Notes: a model not told the origin generated them from the letters alone. A stretch of DNA of 31,816 nucleotides from Bacteroidales bacterium UBA6366 (GCA_002438845.1 DJRG01000077.1:545-32360), one strand, 5' to 3'; shown: positions 21,134 to 30,342, numbered from the stretch's first letter. Translations and numbers: made by a program.

Positions 21134-23338
21134 ATGAATATGGAAAAGAAATTCAAGAGAACACTTGTGACCTGCGCGTTGCCGTATGCCAACGGGCCGG
21201 TCCACATCGGCCATCTGGCCGGGGTATATGTGCCGGCGGACATCTACGTCAGATATCTCAGGATGAGAGGGGAGGATGTGCTTTATGTCTGCGGAAGCGA
21301 CGAGCATGGAGTCCCTATCACAATCAAGGCCCGCAAGGAGGGCTGCACTCCTCAGGACATAGTTGACCGTTACCACAAACTCATAAAGGACTCGTTCACG
21401 GGCCTGGGAATTAATTTTGACATCTATGGCCGCACGTCTTCGGAGGTGCACGAGAAGAACGCTTCGGAGTTCTTCCGTAAGTTGTACGATGAGGGCAAGT
21501 TTATCACCAAGGAGTCAGAACAGTACTACGATCCTGAGGCCAAACAGTTCCTCGCCGACCGTTACATCATGGGTACCTGTCCTAAATGCGGCAATCCTGA
21601 TGCCTATGGCGACCAATGCGAGAAGTGCGGCAGCACGTTGAGCCCGGAGGAACTCATTAATCCTAAGTCAAAGCTCAGCGGGGCCGAACCTGTAAAGAAG
21701 AAGACTACTCACTGGTATCTTCCTCTGGATCAGTACGAGCCATGGCTTCGTGAATGGATTCTGGAACAGCACAAGGAGTGGAGAAGCAATGTCTATGGCC
21801 AGTGCAAGAGCTGGATTGACGGCGGACTTCAGCCTCGTGCCGTGAGCCGAGATCTTGACTGGGGTGTGCCTGTTCCTGTCGAGGGAGCCGAGGGTAAGGT
21901 GCTCTATGTCTGGTTCGACGCTCCGATCGGGTACATCTCCAACACTCAGGAACTTCTTCCGCAGTCGTGGGAGAAGTGGTGGAAGAGCGAGGACACCCGT
22001 CTTGTGCATTTCATCGGCAAGGACAACATAGTGTTTCACTGCATCGTGTTCCCTTCGATGCTCAAGGCCTACGGCGACGGCTACATCCTTCCAGACAATG
22101 TGCCGGCCAACGAGTTCCTAAATCTTGAGGGCGACAAGATCTCCACGTCCCGCAACTGGGCTGTCTGGGCTCATGAATATCTGGAGCAGTTCCCTGGCAA
22201 GCAGGATGTCATGAGATACGTCCTCACGGCCAACGCGCCTGAGACCAAGGACAACGATTTCAGTTGGAAAGACTTCCAGACACGCAACAACAGTGAGTTG
22301 GTGGCTATATTCGGAAATTTTGTGAACCGCGCCATCGTGCTGACTCACAAATATTTCGATGGAAAGATTCCTGCTCGCGGTGAACTTCAGGATGTTGACA
22401 AGGCGGCACTTGCCGAGATTCCGGCACTTAAGGTTTCGTTGGAGAGGAATCTCGACGGATTCCATTTCCGTGAGGCTCTGAAGGATGCAATGTCGATCGC
22501 CCGTGTGGGCAACAAGTACATTTCCGACACGGAGCCTTGGAAGGTAGCCAAAACAGACATGGTGCGTTGCGCCACCATCCTGAATGTCAGCCTTCAGATC
22601 TGCGCCGACCTTGCGATTGCCTTTGAGCCTTTCACCCCGTTCGCTGCCGAGAAGCTCCGCAAGATGCTGGAAGTATGCCTTTGCGCCGGCATTGACCACC
22701 GTAAGGGTGAGCAGGAGACCGCCAACACCTATAAGGAAGGCGAGTGCGCCGCTCTTCACACGGTGTCATCCTCTGGTGTTGAACCTCAGCGGAATTGCCC
22801 TGGCGCCGGCAAATGCGTGTGCCTCGGTTGGGATGTTCTTGGCAATGAGAATATTCTTCCTGCCGGACATGAGATCGGCGCCGCAGAGCTGTTGTTCGCC
22901 AAGATCGAGGATGAGGCCATCAATGCCCAGCTTGCACGTCTTGACACCATCCGTGCCGAGAGAGAGGCCGCGGAAAAGGCTGAGGCAGCAAAAAAGGTTA
23001 TCCCTCAGAAGGCTGAATGCAGCTTCGATGACTTTGAGAAGATGGACATCCGCACGGCCACCGTGCTTGCCGCCGAGCGTGTGCCTAAGACGGACAAACT
23101 GCTGAAACTCAGCATCGACACTGGAATCGACAAGAGGACTATTGTCTCCGGAATCGCTGAATATTACTCTCCGGAGGAGATGGTGGGCAAGCAGATCTGC
23201 ATCCTCGCCAACCTTCAGCCGAGGACAATCCGTGGGATTGAGTCCCGCGGAATGATCCTGATGGCGAAGCAGGGCGATGGAAAGATGAAGTTCATCACTC
23301 CGGCGGAGGCACTAAATAATGGTTCGATTGTAGGTTAA
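21134..23338 (+). CDS. metG: Methionyl-tRNA synthetase with Cys-rich insertion
   Basis: Charges tRNA-Met. The class I motifs are PYANGPVHIGHLAG (HIGH) and KISTS (KMSKS equivalent). The zinc knuckle in the CP domain reads CPKCGNPDAYGDQCEKC. The anticodon-binding helical domain follows, then a C-terminal tRNA-binding domain (about residues 625-734; MDIRTATVLAAERV, SGIAEYYSPEEMVG), typical of dimeric MetG. Odd feature: between the helical domain and WDVLGNENILPAGH there is an insertion, residues 515-563, with six cysteines spaced CxC-x20-C-x16-C-x5-CxC. I do not know it from other MetG. Length 734 is longer than the usual 680 or so. The ATG at 21134 is used; another at 21140 is equally possible. 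Confidence 0.95.
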   Translation: MNMEKKFKRTLVTCALPYANGPVHIGHLAGVYVPADIYVRYLRMRGEDVLYVCGSDEHGVPITIKARKEGCTPQDIVDRYHKLIKDSFTGLGINFDIYGRTSSEVHEKNASEFFRKLYDEGKFITKESEQYYDPEAKQFLADRYIMGTCPKCGNPDAYGDQCEKCGSTLSPEELINPKSKLSGAEPVKKKTTHWYLPLDQYEPWLREWILEQHKEWRSNVYGQCKSWIDGGLQPRAVSRDLDWGVPVPVEGAEGKVLYVWFDAPIGYISNTQELLPQSWEKWWKSEDTRLVHFIGKDNIVFHCIVFPSMLKAYGDGYILPDNVPANEFLNLEGDKISTSRNWAVWAHEYLEQFPGKQDVMRYVLTANAPETKDNDFSWKDFQTRNNSELVAIFGNFVNRAIVLTHKYFDGKIPARGELQDVDKAALAEIPALKVSLERNLDGFHFREALKDAMSIARVGNKYISDTEPWKVAKTDMVRCATILNVSLQICADLAIAFEPFTPFAAEKLRKMLEVCLCAGIDHRKGEQETANTYKEGECAALHTVSSSGVEPQRNCPGAGKCVCLGWDVLGNENILPAGHEIGAAELLFAKIEDEAINAQLARLDTIRAEREAAEKAEAAKKVIPQKAECSFDDFEKMDIRTATVLAAERVPKTDKLLKLSIDTGIDKRTIVSGIAEYYSPEEMVGKQICILANLQPRTIRGIESRGMILMAKQGDGKMKFITPAEALNNGSIVG

Positions 23339-23359
23339 CATATTCACATAATTAATAGT

Positions 23360-24493
23360 ATGAAAGGATTTATTGCTTCATTTGCCGCGGTGGCCCTCGT
23401 TATGGGCTGCGCACAAAGCCCGACTGTCACTAAATCGGGGCTTGATCCGGAGAACTTCATTGCTGAGCGTGATGGTGCCAAGACCGCTCTCTACACGCTG
23501 ACCAACAAGTCCGGAATGGAGGTCTGCATCACCAATTTCGGTGGCAGGATCGTGTCCGTGATGGTTCCTGACAGAAACGGTGACTACAAAGATGTCGTCC
23601 TTGGCTTCGACAAGGTTTCGGACTATTTCCCGGAGAACAACCAGACTGATTTCGGCGCCACCATCGGACGTTACGCCAATCGCATCCACGATGGGAAGTT
23701 TACTTTGGATGGAGTTGATTACCAGCTGCCTCAGAACAACTATGGGCATTGCCTGCACGGTGGCCCGGACGGATGGCAGTACAAGGTCTACAATGTCCTG
23801 GAGTCAGATGCCTCGCATCTTAAACTGGAGATCGTTTCTCCTGACGGTGACGCGCATTTTCCTGGCAAGGTGACCGCTGACGTGACATTCACCCTCACAG
23901 AGGACAATTCGATCGACATCCGGTACTCTGCCACGACCGACGCTCCGACGATCATCAACATGACCAACCATTCGTACTTCAACCTGTCCGGAGATCCTGC
24001 TAACCATCAGATCACGGCCGATTCTCTGTACATCAACGCTTCGAATTTCACTCCGGTGGACTCAACGTTCATGACCACGGGCGAGATCGCTTCCGTGGAG
24101 GGTACTCCGTTCGATTTCAGGAAGATGAAGCTTATCGGGGATGACATCGACTCTGACAATGAACAGGTCCGCAACGGTCACGGCTTCGACCACAACTGGG
24201 TTCTCGACACAAGGGGCGACGACACTGTCCTGGCCGCTGAGGTTTACTGCCCGGAGACAGGCATCGTGCTTAAGGAATATACCAACGAGCCAGGCGTGCA
24301 GATCTATGCCGGCAACTTCCTTGACGGCACCGTCACCGGCAAGAAGGGCGTTGTCTATGGCCACCGCACCGCCATCTGCCTTGAGTCCCAGAAATACCCT
24401 GACACCCCGAACAAACCAGAGTGGCCGTCCGCCGTCCTCCGTCCTGGAGAGACCTACACCAGCCACTGTGTCTTCGCCTTCAGTGTAAGATAG
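23360..24493 (+). CDS. galM: Aldose 1-epimerase, lipoprotein form
   Basis: Interconverts alpha and beta anomers of aldoses such as galactose and glucose. The N-terminus is a lipoprotein signal with lipobox LVMGC (Cys17), so the enzyme is probably anchored to a membrane in the periplasm or on the cell surface, where it would act on incoming sugars. Family motifs are TNFGGRIVSVMVPDRNG, the ATIGRYANRI stretch, LHGG (His133), the catalytic acid His204 in NMTNHSYFNLSG, and the catalytic base Glu342 in CLESQKYPDTPN. Length (377) suits a GalM with a signal. It is the last gene of the DUF308-dnaG-metG run, 21 bp after metG, and is followed by a strong hairpin terminator. Confidence 0.94.
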   Translation: MKGFIASFAAVALVMGCAQSPTVTKSGLDPENFIAERDGAKTALYTLTNKSGMEVCITNFGGRIVSVMVPDRNGDYKDVVLGFDKVSDYFPENNQTDFGATIGRYANRIHDGKFTLDGVDYQLPQNNYGHCLHGGPDGWQYKVYNVLESDASHLKLEIVSPDGDAHFPGKVTADVTFTLTEDNSIDIRYSATTDAPTIINMTNHSYFNLSGDPANHQITADSLYINASNFTPVDSTFMTTGEIASVEGTPFDFRKMKLIGDDIDSDNEQVRNGHGFDHNWVLDTRGDDTVLAAEVYCPETGIVLKEYTNEPGVQIYAGNFLDGTVTGKKGVVYGHRTAICLESQKYPDTPNKPEWPSAVLRPGETYTSHCVFAFSVR

Positions 24494-24515
24494 TTTTTAG
24501 GAATATTATTGGATG

Positions 24516-24562
24516 ATAATTACTCATCAGCGGGACTTCCTTAACCGCTGATGAGTAATTAT
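24516..24562. terminator. Perfect 18-bp bidirectional terminator
   Basis: ATAATTACTCATCAGCGG (24516-24533) and its exact complement (24545-24562) form an 18-bp stem around an 11-base loop. It lies between convergent galM and the O-methyltransferase gene and includes the latter's stop codon (24559-24561). The A/T-rich outer ends give AT runs on both strands, as expected for a bidirectional intrinsic terminator. Confidence 0.8.
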
Positions 24563-25191
24563 AATTTCCGGATGACGTTGAGGCCGTCACGGATGGGAAT
24601 AAGGACGGATTCGACACGGGGGTCATTGACTACCATGTCGTTGAAGGCGATGATGCCTTGGGTCTGTTTGTCTTTCGGGACGGGATCCTGCCAGAGTTTT
24701 CCGTCCCAAAGGACATCATCGGCGAGGATGAGGCCGCCGGGCCTCACAAGATCGAAGACCAGATTGTAGTAGGTGACATATTCCCGCTTGTTGGCATCCA
24801 TATAGACCAGATCGTAAGGACCTTTCAGTGAGGATAGTGTCTCACATGCGTCTCCGATGTGCAGGGTGATCTTGTCCGATACCCCGGCCCTTGACCAGCC
24901 TTCACGCATCAGATCCTCCAATTCATCGTTGATCTCAAGGGTGTCGATGTGACCGTCTTCCGGAAGTCCGTAGGCCATGCAGGTCGCTGAATATCCTGTG
25001 AACGCGCCGATCTCAAGGATGCGCTTTGCCTGCGAAATCTCCACAAGCATGGTCAGCAGCCTCCCTTGAACCGTCCCCGAAAGCATCCGTGGATAATTCG
25101 TGTGGATGTTCGTCTGCTTCTCAATCCAGTCCAAAGCCTCGCTCTGACGGGAGGAATGTTCACGAAGATATTTATCAGCGGGAGATTCCAT
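24559..25191 (-). CDS. SAM-dependent O-methyltransferase
   Basis: A 210-residue class I methyltransferase of the caffeoyl-CoA/catechol O-methyltransferase type (Methyltransf_3). Motif I, the SAM-binding loop, is ILEIGAFTGYSA at about residues 58-69; motif II includes the acidic LEIN; the metal-binding and catalytic motif is YDLVYMDANKREY; motif III is PGGLILADDVLWDGKL. Bacterial relatives methylate catechol-like hydroxyls or act on tRNA wobble uridine (TrmR), so the substrate is open. It is the third gene of a minus-strand run, 30 bp after the M16 peptidase, and its stop codon lies in the terminator hairpin. Confidence 0.9.
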   Translation of the reverse strand: MESPADKYLREHSSRQSEALDWIEKQTNIHTNYPRMLSGTVQGRLLTMLVEISQAKRILEIGAFTGYSATCMAYGLPEDGHIDTLEINDELEDLMREGWSRAGVSDKITLHIGDACETLSSLKGPYDLVYMDANKREYVTYYNLVFDLVRPGGLILADDVLWDGKLWQDPVPKDKQTQGIIAFNDMVVNDPRVESVLIPIRDGLNVIRKL

Positions 25192-25221
25192 ATATTCATA
25201 AAATTTGAAGGACTGCCTTGC

Positions 25222-26451
25222 CTAAAGGAAAATCAGGGAAGATGTGTTTTCGGAGTTGAATATCCTCACGGCGGCGTTCCTTATGCCTTCGGAGGTCACC
25301 GCCTCGATCGCCTCGATGTTCTGCCTGTCAGTGAATATGGTTCCCAAAGACATGAGGCTCTTTCCCATCGAAAGGCACTGCGCCTCGCCGTTGTCCGAAC
25401 TGATGGCGAGCTGACCGAGGATCTGCTTTTTGGCGGCCTTGAGCCTGACGGAGGAATATTCCTCGTCCTGCATTTTCCGGATCACTTTCCAGATCGCATC
25501 CAGACATTTCTCCAAATTGCTTCGCTCGCACCCGAGGCTGATTGTCATGATGCCGGATTCGGTGTATTGTGAATATGAAGACTCGACACCGTAAACCCAT
25601 CCGTTCTTTTCGCGCAAAAGACTGTTCAGCAATGAATTGGATGCCGGCCCTCCGATGATGTTGCTCATCAGGATGGCAGCGAAGCGTTCCTCGGTGTTCT
25701 CAAGGGAAGGCGCGAAGTTGCCGATGATGGCGTTGACCTCGTGATTCCTTTTTTCGACCATCTTGTTAAAGGCAGGTTTTGAGGGAATCGGGATGGTCAT
25801 GCGCTCACCGACGGTTCCCGGTCTTTCTTTGAACACTTTACCTGCCAGTCGGAGCACACTCTCTTCCATTTTCTTTTCGTCAATGTCGGCCACTATCGCC
25901 AGAGCCATATTCGTTGGCAGAAAATGCTCTTTTGTGAACTGTCTCAGCTCTTTCCCCGTGATTTTCTTGACACTGGCGGCGGTGCCGAGGATCGAGCGCC
26001 CGAGAGGATGGCCGGCAAAGAGTTCTTCCTCGAATTTGTCGTAGACATCCTCGGCGGGAGAATCCTTGTAGGAGTTGATCTCGTCGATCACGACGCCTTT
26101 TTCGATGGTCACCTCTTCTTCCGGAAATGTCGGGCAGGTGGCCAGCTCAAGAAGCAGGGATGCCGCCTTGCCAAGATCCTCCTTCAGGACTGTGGAGTGG
26201 ATCACGATCTCCTCTTTGGTGGTGAAGGCGTTAAGCTCGCCTCCAAGCTTGTCGAGATAACTGCTTATCACCCTTGCGCTTTTTCGCTCTGTCCCCTTGA
26301 ACAGGGTGTGTTCGGTGAAATGGGCGATCCCGCTGTGGAAGCCACCCTCGTCCCTCGTTCCGCATTTGATTGTCAGTGAGCAGTATCCTACTGCGTTGCC
26401 GCTCCTCTTGACTGCATACCTTAGTCCGCAGTCCGCCGTCCCTACGATCAT
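25222..26451 (-). CDS. M16 family zinc peptidase
   Basis: A 409-residue M16 (pitrilysin/processing-peptidase-like) metallopeptidase. The inverted zinc motif HxxEH is H44-F-T-E47-H48 in AHFTEHTLFKGT, and the third ligand region is EVTIEKGVVIDEI (Glu124). A second, inactive M16 domain follows with the conserved GGPASNSLLNSLLREKNGWVYGVESSYSQY. There is no signal peptide, so it is probably cytoplasmic, unlike many secreted relatives. Length agrees with the PqqL/YmxG-like single-chain two-domain forms. It overlaps the stop of the upstream secreted-protein gene by one base (taATG), so the two are likely translated together. Confidence 0.93.
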   Translation of the reverse strand: MIVGTADCGLRYAVKRSGNAVGYCSLTIKCGTRDEGGFHSGIAHFTEHTLFKGTERKSARVISSYLDKLGGELNAFTTKEEIVIHSTVLKEDLGKAASLLLELATCPTFPEEEVTIEKGVVIDEINSYKDSPAEDVYDKFEEELFAGHPLGRSILGTAASVKKITGKELRQFTKEHFLPTNMALAIVADIDEKKMEESVLRLAGKVFKERPGTVGERMTIPIPSKPAFNKMVEKRNHEVNAIIGNFAPSLENTEERFAAILMSNIIGGPASNSLLNSLLREKNGWVYGVESSYSQYTESGIMTISLGCERSNLEKCLDAIWKVIRKMQDEEYSSVRLKAAKKQILGQLAISSDNGEAQCLSMGKSLMSLGTIFTDRQNIEAIEAVTSEGIRNAAVRIFNSENTSSLIFL

Positions 26452-27311
26452 TATTTCCTTAGAAGTTTGATTGCCTTGATGTCACTGGTGAGGAATCCCT
26501 TGCCGTTCCTGGCTGTGATTTTATGCTTTTTGAAATAGTAGAGCTCGTGGTTGTCGGAACCGATGAGCATCTTGTAGCAGATGGAGCCGTTGACCGGCTC
26601 TGACGGAGCCACCACGTAGCTTACAACCGTGTTGAAAGTGCCCTCGGTAAAGATCTCGTCCACCTCGTCTTCGTCTTCCTTGATGAGGAAATCCTCGTCG
26701 AGCGAGCGTTTGGTCTGCTCGTCAACCTGAGGAGCGAAGTCTTCCGACCAAAAGAATATTCGTTTGATTCTCAATTTCTTTGTGTCTTTGGCGCCGATGT
26801 TGGCATAGGCTTTCATCTCTGTGTCGGTGAGCCCCGTCGTGTGGTCCTGAATGATTTTCAGAAATGCAGGAAGAAGTACGAACTCACGTCCGGACGGGTC
26901 CTCGGTAGGACGTAAAGGGAAGCTCACGACCTCGAACATGTCGTCAATGGACTTCTCGGCCCCATCTCCTCCCTTGACAAGGGTCAGCATGTCGATTCCC
27001 GGCTCTGATTCCCTGCGGAACTGGCCTTTGACAACCATCAGAAAATAAAAATTGTCGCTGGTCTTGATGCCTTGGAACTCCTCGTTGGTGCAGAACTCGT
27101 AAGGGGAGACCGTCCATGTGGCGGCCACGCTTTCCTTGAGAGCCTCATCAAGGAACTCGTCTCCGGTCAGGACAACCTTTGTTGTTTTGGTGGTGAAATC
27201 CTTGAGCCTCTCCCTTCTTGTGGTGATTTGTGCCTGACCGAAAACATCGGTGGCAAGCAGCAGCCCGGCAATCGTCCAGGCGAGTATTTGACAGAATCGT
27301 TTCATGTTCAT
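26451..27311 (-). CDS. Secreted protein of unknown function
   Basis: A 286-residue protein with a cleavable signal peptide (hydrophobic stretch ILAWTIAGLLLATDVFG, probable cleavage after FGQA near residue 27). The mature part is beta-rich and has no motif I recognise; residues about 205-220 are acidic (DEDFLIKEDEDEVDE). I do not know a family name, though similar unannotated periplasmic proteins occur in Bacteroidales. It is the first gene of a minus-strand operon with the M16 peptidase and the O-methyltransferase, and its stop overlaps the peptidase start. The ATG at 27311 is used; another Met two codons in (MKRF) is equally possible. Confidence 0.75.
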   Translation of the reverse strand: MNMKRFCQILAWTIAGLLLATDVFGQAQITTRRERLKDFTTKTTKVVLTGDEFLDEALKESVAATWTVSPYEFCTNEEFQGIKTSDNFYFLMVVKGQFRRESEPGIDMLTLVKGGDGAEKSIDDMFEVVSFPLRPTEDPSGREFVLLPAFLKIIQDHTTGLTDTEMKAYANIGAKDTKKLRIKRIFFWSEDFAPQVDEQTKRSLDEDFLIKEDEDEVDEIFTEGTFNTVVSYVVAPSEPVNGSICYKMLIGSDNHELYYFKKHKITARNGKGFLTSDIKAIKLLRK

Positions 27312-27403
27312 TAGTAGTTTGTTCGTTCAATATGCTATTGGCGGCACGAGATTTTTCAGCAGCCAGCGCCGACAAATTACTCCATACTTCGTACCGCAAG
27401 ACA

Positions 27404-27431
27404 CAAATGTACAAAATATTGCGTAAATTTG
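27404..27431. promoter_or_regulatory. Divergent -7 boxes between secreted protein and dnaX
   Basis: Plus strand TAAATTTG (27424-27431) suits dnaX, with a predicted start near 27438 and a 41-base leader. Minus strand TACATTTG (27411-27404) suits the secreted-protein operon. Neither has a clear TTG at the -33 spacing, so both are tentative. Confidence 0.4.
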
Positions 27432-27478
27432 CCTTACAAAACTTGGTGCGGGCAACCATTCCCTAAGATTTGTGCTTT

Positions 27479-29428
27479 ATGTCAGACTACATAGTATCGG
27501 CCAGAAAATACCGTCCAGACTCTTTTGAGACCCTTATCGGGCAGGATAACATCGCTCAGACCTTGAAGAACTCCATCGTCAGGGGGAAGCTGGCTCATGC
27601 CTACCTGTTCTGCGGTCCGCGCGGGGTGGGGAAGACGACCACGGCCAGGATATTCGCGAAAGCGATCAACTGCTCCAATCCTTCTCCGGACATGGAGCCT
27701 TGCGGCGAGTGCGAGTCGTGCCGTTCTTTCCAGGAGGGACGGTCCTATTGCATTCATGAATTGGACGCCGCGTCCAACAACGGTGTGGATGACATCAAGA
27801 ACCTGATGGACCAGGTGCAGATTCCGCCTCAGGTAGGGAAGTACAGCGTGTACATCATCGATGAGGTGCACATGCTGTCCACGGCCGCGTTCAACGCGTT
27901 CCTCAAGACACTGGAGGAACCACCGGCACATGCCATATTCATTCTTGCCACCACGGAGAAGCATAAGATTCTGCCTACGATTCTTTCTCGTTGCCAGACT
28001 TACGACTTCAACAGGATTTCGGTGCCTGACATTGTCAGCAACCTGAGGATGATAGCAGGGAAGGAGGGAGTGAATATCGACGATGAGTCCCTGCACGTGA
28101 TAGCGCAGAAGGCTGACGGGGCGATGCGTGACGCACTCACGATCTTTGACCAGACCGTGGCGTTCTGCGGGACTGACGTGAAGTACGAGGAGGTTTTGAA
28201 GAACCTCAATGTGCTCGACTACGACTATAGTTTCAATCTGGTGGACGCTTTCCTGTCCGGGGACTACGGTACCGCTCTGCTGAAATTTGATGAGATTCTG
28301 TCCAAAGGGTTCAACGCACTGCATTTCTGCGCGGCGCTCAGCTCTCATTTCAGGGATCTGATGGTGACGAAGAACGGAGGGCTTGACGCTTTGCTGGAAC
28401 TGCCTGACTCATTGAAGGCCAGGTATGTGGAACAGGCTTTACGCTGCTCTCTTAAGTTCCTTTATGATGCTTTGACAATCACAACTGCCTGCGAGGCAGG
28501 CTACAAGCAGGCTGTGAATCCAAGGCTTCACATTGAATTCGCCTTGATGAAGCTTAGTTTCCTGATGAAGGCTCCGGACGCTTCACGGCCGGTTGTTGAG
28601 CCTGCGAAGATTTCTGCGGGGACGGCACCCGCTGGCAGCGGCTCGCCAGACTTCCGCGCTTCGCGCTCCATCCCGTCACCTGCGCCGCAGATGACACCCG
28701 TTCACGAGGCCACGGGCGGCCACGGTCTGGCTGAATCGCTGCCAGTGGATGCCGTGCGGAAAGCGGAAGGATCGGCCACTGAACCTGCTGTGTCGGCCAC
28801 TGAGCCTGCCGAAGTGACCAAAGTCATAGGTACAGAGGTCTCGTCTAAAGTCACTTCGACAAGCTCTGTGACCGACGTTGGAAGCGAATCGAACGGAATC
28901 GAAAGTTCTGGCTCAGCGGCCGTTGTGGGTGAGAGTCCCGCCCCGAGGGCCAGAAGAAAGCCTGCGAAGACAGGAGCGTCCTTGTCGCTCAATTCGATAA
29001 TCGAGGAAGAGGAGAATAAGAAAGTAGTAAAAGAGGCGGTGCGGATCGCGGATGTGATGCCGGAGGATAGCGTAGTCTTGGAGGCCTGGAAAACCATACC
29101 GGCCGAGAATGCCTCAAGTCCGCGCCTTGCCAACACACTGCAGAACGCCGAGGTCAGCATAGAGACCAAGGATGGCTACAAGGAGTTGACGTTCAAAGTC
29201 AGCAATGCTTCCCAAGAGAAATGGATCCGGGAAAATCGTCTGATGATTCTGGAAGGAAACTTGCAGAAAAAGGTCGGGTCTTCCAGAATCAGGCTGGAAG
29301 TCGCGGTGGTTCCGACCGAGGAGAAAGAGGTGCAGCCTTACACGGATCAGGAGAAGGCTACGGCCCTGATGGGACAGAACGGTGAGGTCCAGAATCTGAT
29401 TAAGGATTTTGGGCTTGAGACAAAATAG
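27479..29428 (+). CDS. dnaX: DNA polymerase III subunit gamma/tau
   Basis: The clamp-loader ATPase. The ATG at 27479 (MSDYIVSARKYRP) is chosen over a TTG three codons upstream. AAA+ signatures are GPRGVGKT (residues 46-53), the zinc cysteines C65, C75, C78 and C81 (PCGECESC), Walker B YIIDEVHML, and sensor 1/SRC in LSRCQTYDF. Domain III ends near residue 360. Residues about 365-500 are a Pro/Ser/Thr/Glu-rich linker partly made of dispersed-repeat copies (TEPAEVTKV, STSSVTDV), then a C-terminal tau-like domain (about 545-649). No frameshift heptamer was recognised. lptB follows 23 bp downstream. Confidence 0.95.
   Translation: MSDYIVSARKYRPDSFETLIGQDNIAQTLKNSIVRGKLAHAYLFCGPRGVGKTTTARIFAKAINCSNPSPDMEPCGECESCRSFQEGRSYCIHELDAASNNGVDDIKNLMDQVQIPPQVGKYSVYIIDEVHMLSTAAFNAFLKTLEEPPAHAIFILATTEKHKILPTILSRCQTYDFNRISVPDIVSNLRMIAGKEGVNIDDESLHVIAQKADGAMRDALTIFDQTVAFCGTDVKYEEVLKNLNVLDYDYSFNLVDAFLSGDYGTALLKFDEILSKGFNALHFCAALSSHFRDLMVTKNGGLDALLELPDSLKARYVEQALRCSLKFLYDALTITTACEAGYKQAVNPRLHIEFALMKLSFLMKAPDASRPVVEPAKISAGTAPAGSGSPDFRASRSIPSPAPQMTPVHEATGGHGLAESLPVDAVRKAEGSATEPAVSATEPAEVTKVIGTEVSSKVTSTSSVTDVGSESNGIESSGSAAVVGESPAPRARRKPAKTGASLSLNSIIEEEENKKVVKEAVRIADVMPEDSVVLEAWKTIPAENASSPRLANTLQNAEVSIETKDGYKELTFKVSNASQEKWIRENRLMILEGNLQKKVGSSRIRLEVAVVPTEEKEVQPYTDQEKATALMGQNGEVQNLIKDFGLETK
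28774..28873. repeat. Dispersed-repeat copies inside dnaX
   Basis: A truncated direct copy begins at 28774 (GGCCACTGAACCTG). A full direct copy at 28795-28819 has arms GGCCACT/AGTGACC with one mismatch, and an inverted copy at 28850-28873 has arms GTCAC/GTGAC. A further degenerate copy (TTGAGCCTGCGAAG) lies near 28590-28610. All are read without a stop codon, as TEPAEV and STSSV. Confidence 0.75.
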
Positions 29429-29451
29429 TAATTTTATACACAGCGATTAAG

Positions 29452-30273
29452 ATGAAACTTCATTGCGAGAACCTCGTCAAGAAATATGGCATCAGAACCG
29501 TCGTCAAAGGCGTTTCCATGGAAATCAACCAAGGAGAAATCGTAGGGTTCCTCGGACCGAACGGAGCCGGTAAGACAACCAGTTTCTACATGATCACCGG
29601 ACAGATCGTGCCTAATGGTGGCCGTGTTTTCCTTGACGATGAGGACATAACTGAACTTCCTATGTACAAGAGGGCTCAGAAAGGAATAGGCTATTTGCCG
29701 CAGGAGGCTTCGGTGTTCCGTAAGATGTCCGTGGAGGACAACATCATGTCGGTGATGGAGATGTCTGACATGCCTAAGGCAGAGCGGCAGGAGAGGCTGG
29801 AGGATCTGATCAACGAGTTCAACCTTTCCAAGGTCCGCAAAAGTCTCGGTATCCAGCTTTCCGGTGGTGAGAGGCGTCGCTGCGAAATCGCCAGAGCCCT
29901 GGCCATCGATCCGAAGTTCATCTTGTTGGACGAACCGTTCGCCGGAGTGGACCCTATCGCCGTGGAAGACATCCAGTTCATTATCGCGAAACTTAAGTAC
30001 AAGGACATCGGCGTCATCATCACTGACCACAATGTGGGTGAGACCTTGGCTATCACTGACCGCGCCTACCTGCTTTATGAAGGCACGATCCTTCAGCAGG
30101 GAACTCCGGAATCCCTTGCCGCTGACGAGGATGTCCGCACCAAGTATCTCGGTTCGGGCTTCATCCTGAAGAAGTCCGTTTCTGTCGAGCGGGCCAAAGC
30201 CGAACACGCCGCCCTTGAGGCTGCCCGTGCAGCCAAGGCCGCCGCCTCTTCGGAGTCTGCTGCCACCATCTAA
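29452..30273 (+). CDS. lptB: LPS export ABC transporter ATPase LptB
   Basis: The cytoplasmic ATPase that powers lipopolysaccharide extraction by LptFGC and transport to the outer membrane. Walker A GPNGAGKTT is at residues 35-43, the Q-loop is GYLPQEASVFRKM (typical of LptB), the signature motif is QLSGGERRRCEIARAL, Walker B is FILLDEPFAGVDPIAVEDIQ, and the switch His lies in ITDHNVGETLAITDRAY. Residues 242-273 are an Ala-rich extension (ALEAARAAKAAASSES) beyond the usual end near 240. No lpt partner is next to it; it is paired with dnaX, probably for transcription only. Confidence 0.95.
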   Translation: MKLHCENLVKKYGIRTVVKGVSMEINQGEIVGFLGPNGAGKTTSFYMITGQIVPNGGRVFLDDEDITELPMYKRAQKGIGYLPQEASVFRKMSVEDNIMSVMEMSDMPKAERQERLEDLINEFNLSKVRKSLGIQLSGGERRRCEIARALAIDPKFILLDEPFAGVDPIAVEDIQFIIAKLKYKDIGVIITDHNVGETLAITDRAYLLYEGTILQQGTPESLAADEDVRTKYLGSGFILKKSVSVERAKAEHAALEAARAAKAAASSESAATI

Positions 30274-30320
30274 AATCGGTGAAGTGTAATTTCTTGAAAA
30301 TTAAGAATATAACTAATTGT

Positions 30321-30342
30321 CTTCGGTCGCTGCTGACCGAAG
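30321..30342. terminator. Hairpin after lptB, related to dispersed repeat
   Basis: CTTCGGTC and GACCGAAG form a perfect 8-bp stem with the 6-base loop GCTGCT. The sequence looks like a dispersed-repeat unit with most of its loop removed. It lies 47 bases after the lptB stop, between convergent lptB and cysS. Confidence 0.55.

Noticed and set aside
27479..29428. Programmed frameshift producing a short gamma form of DnaX
   Set aside because: I saw no A-AAA-AAG-type slippery heptamer followed by a stem-loop near the end of domain III.
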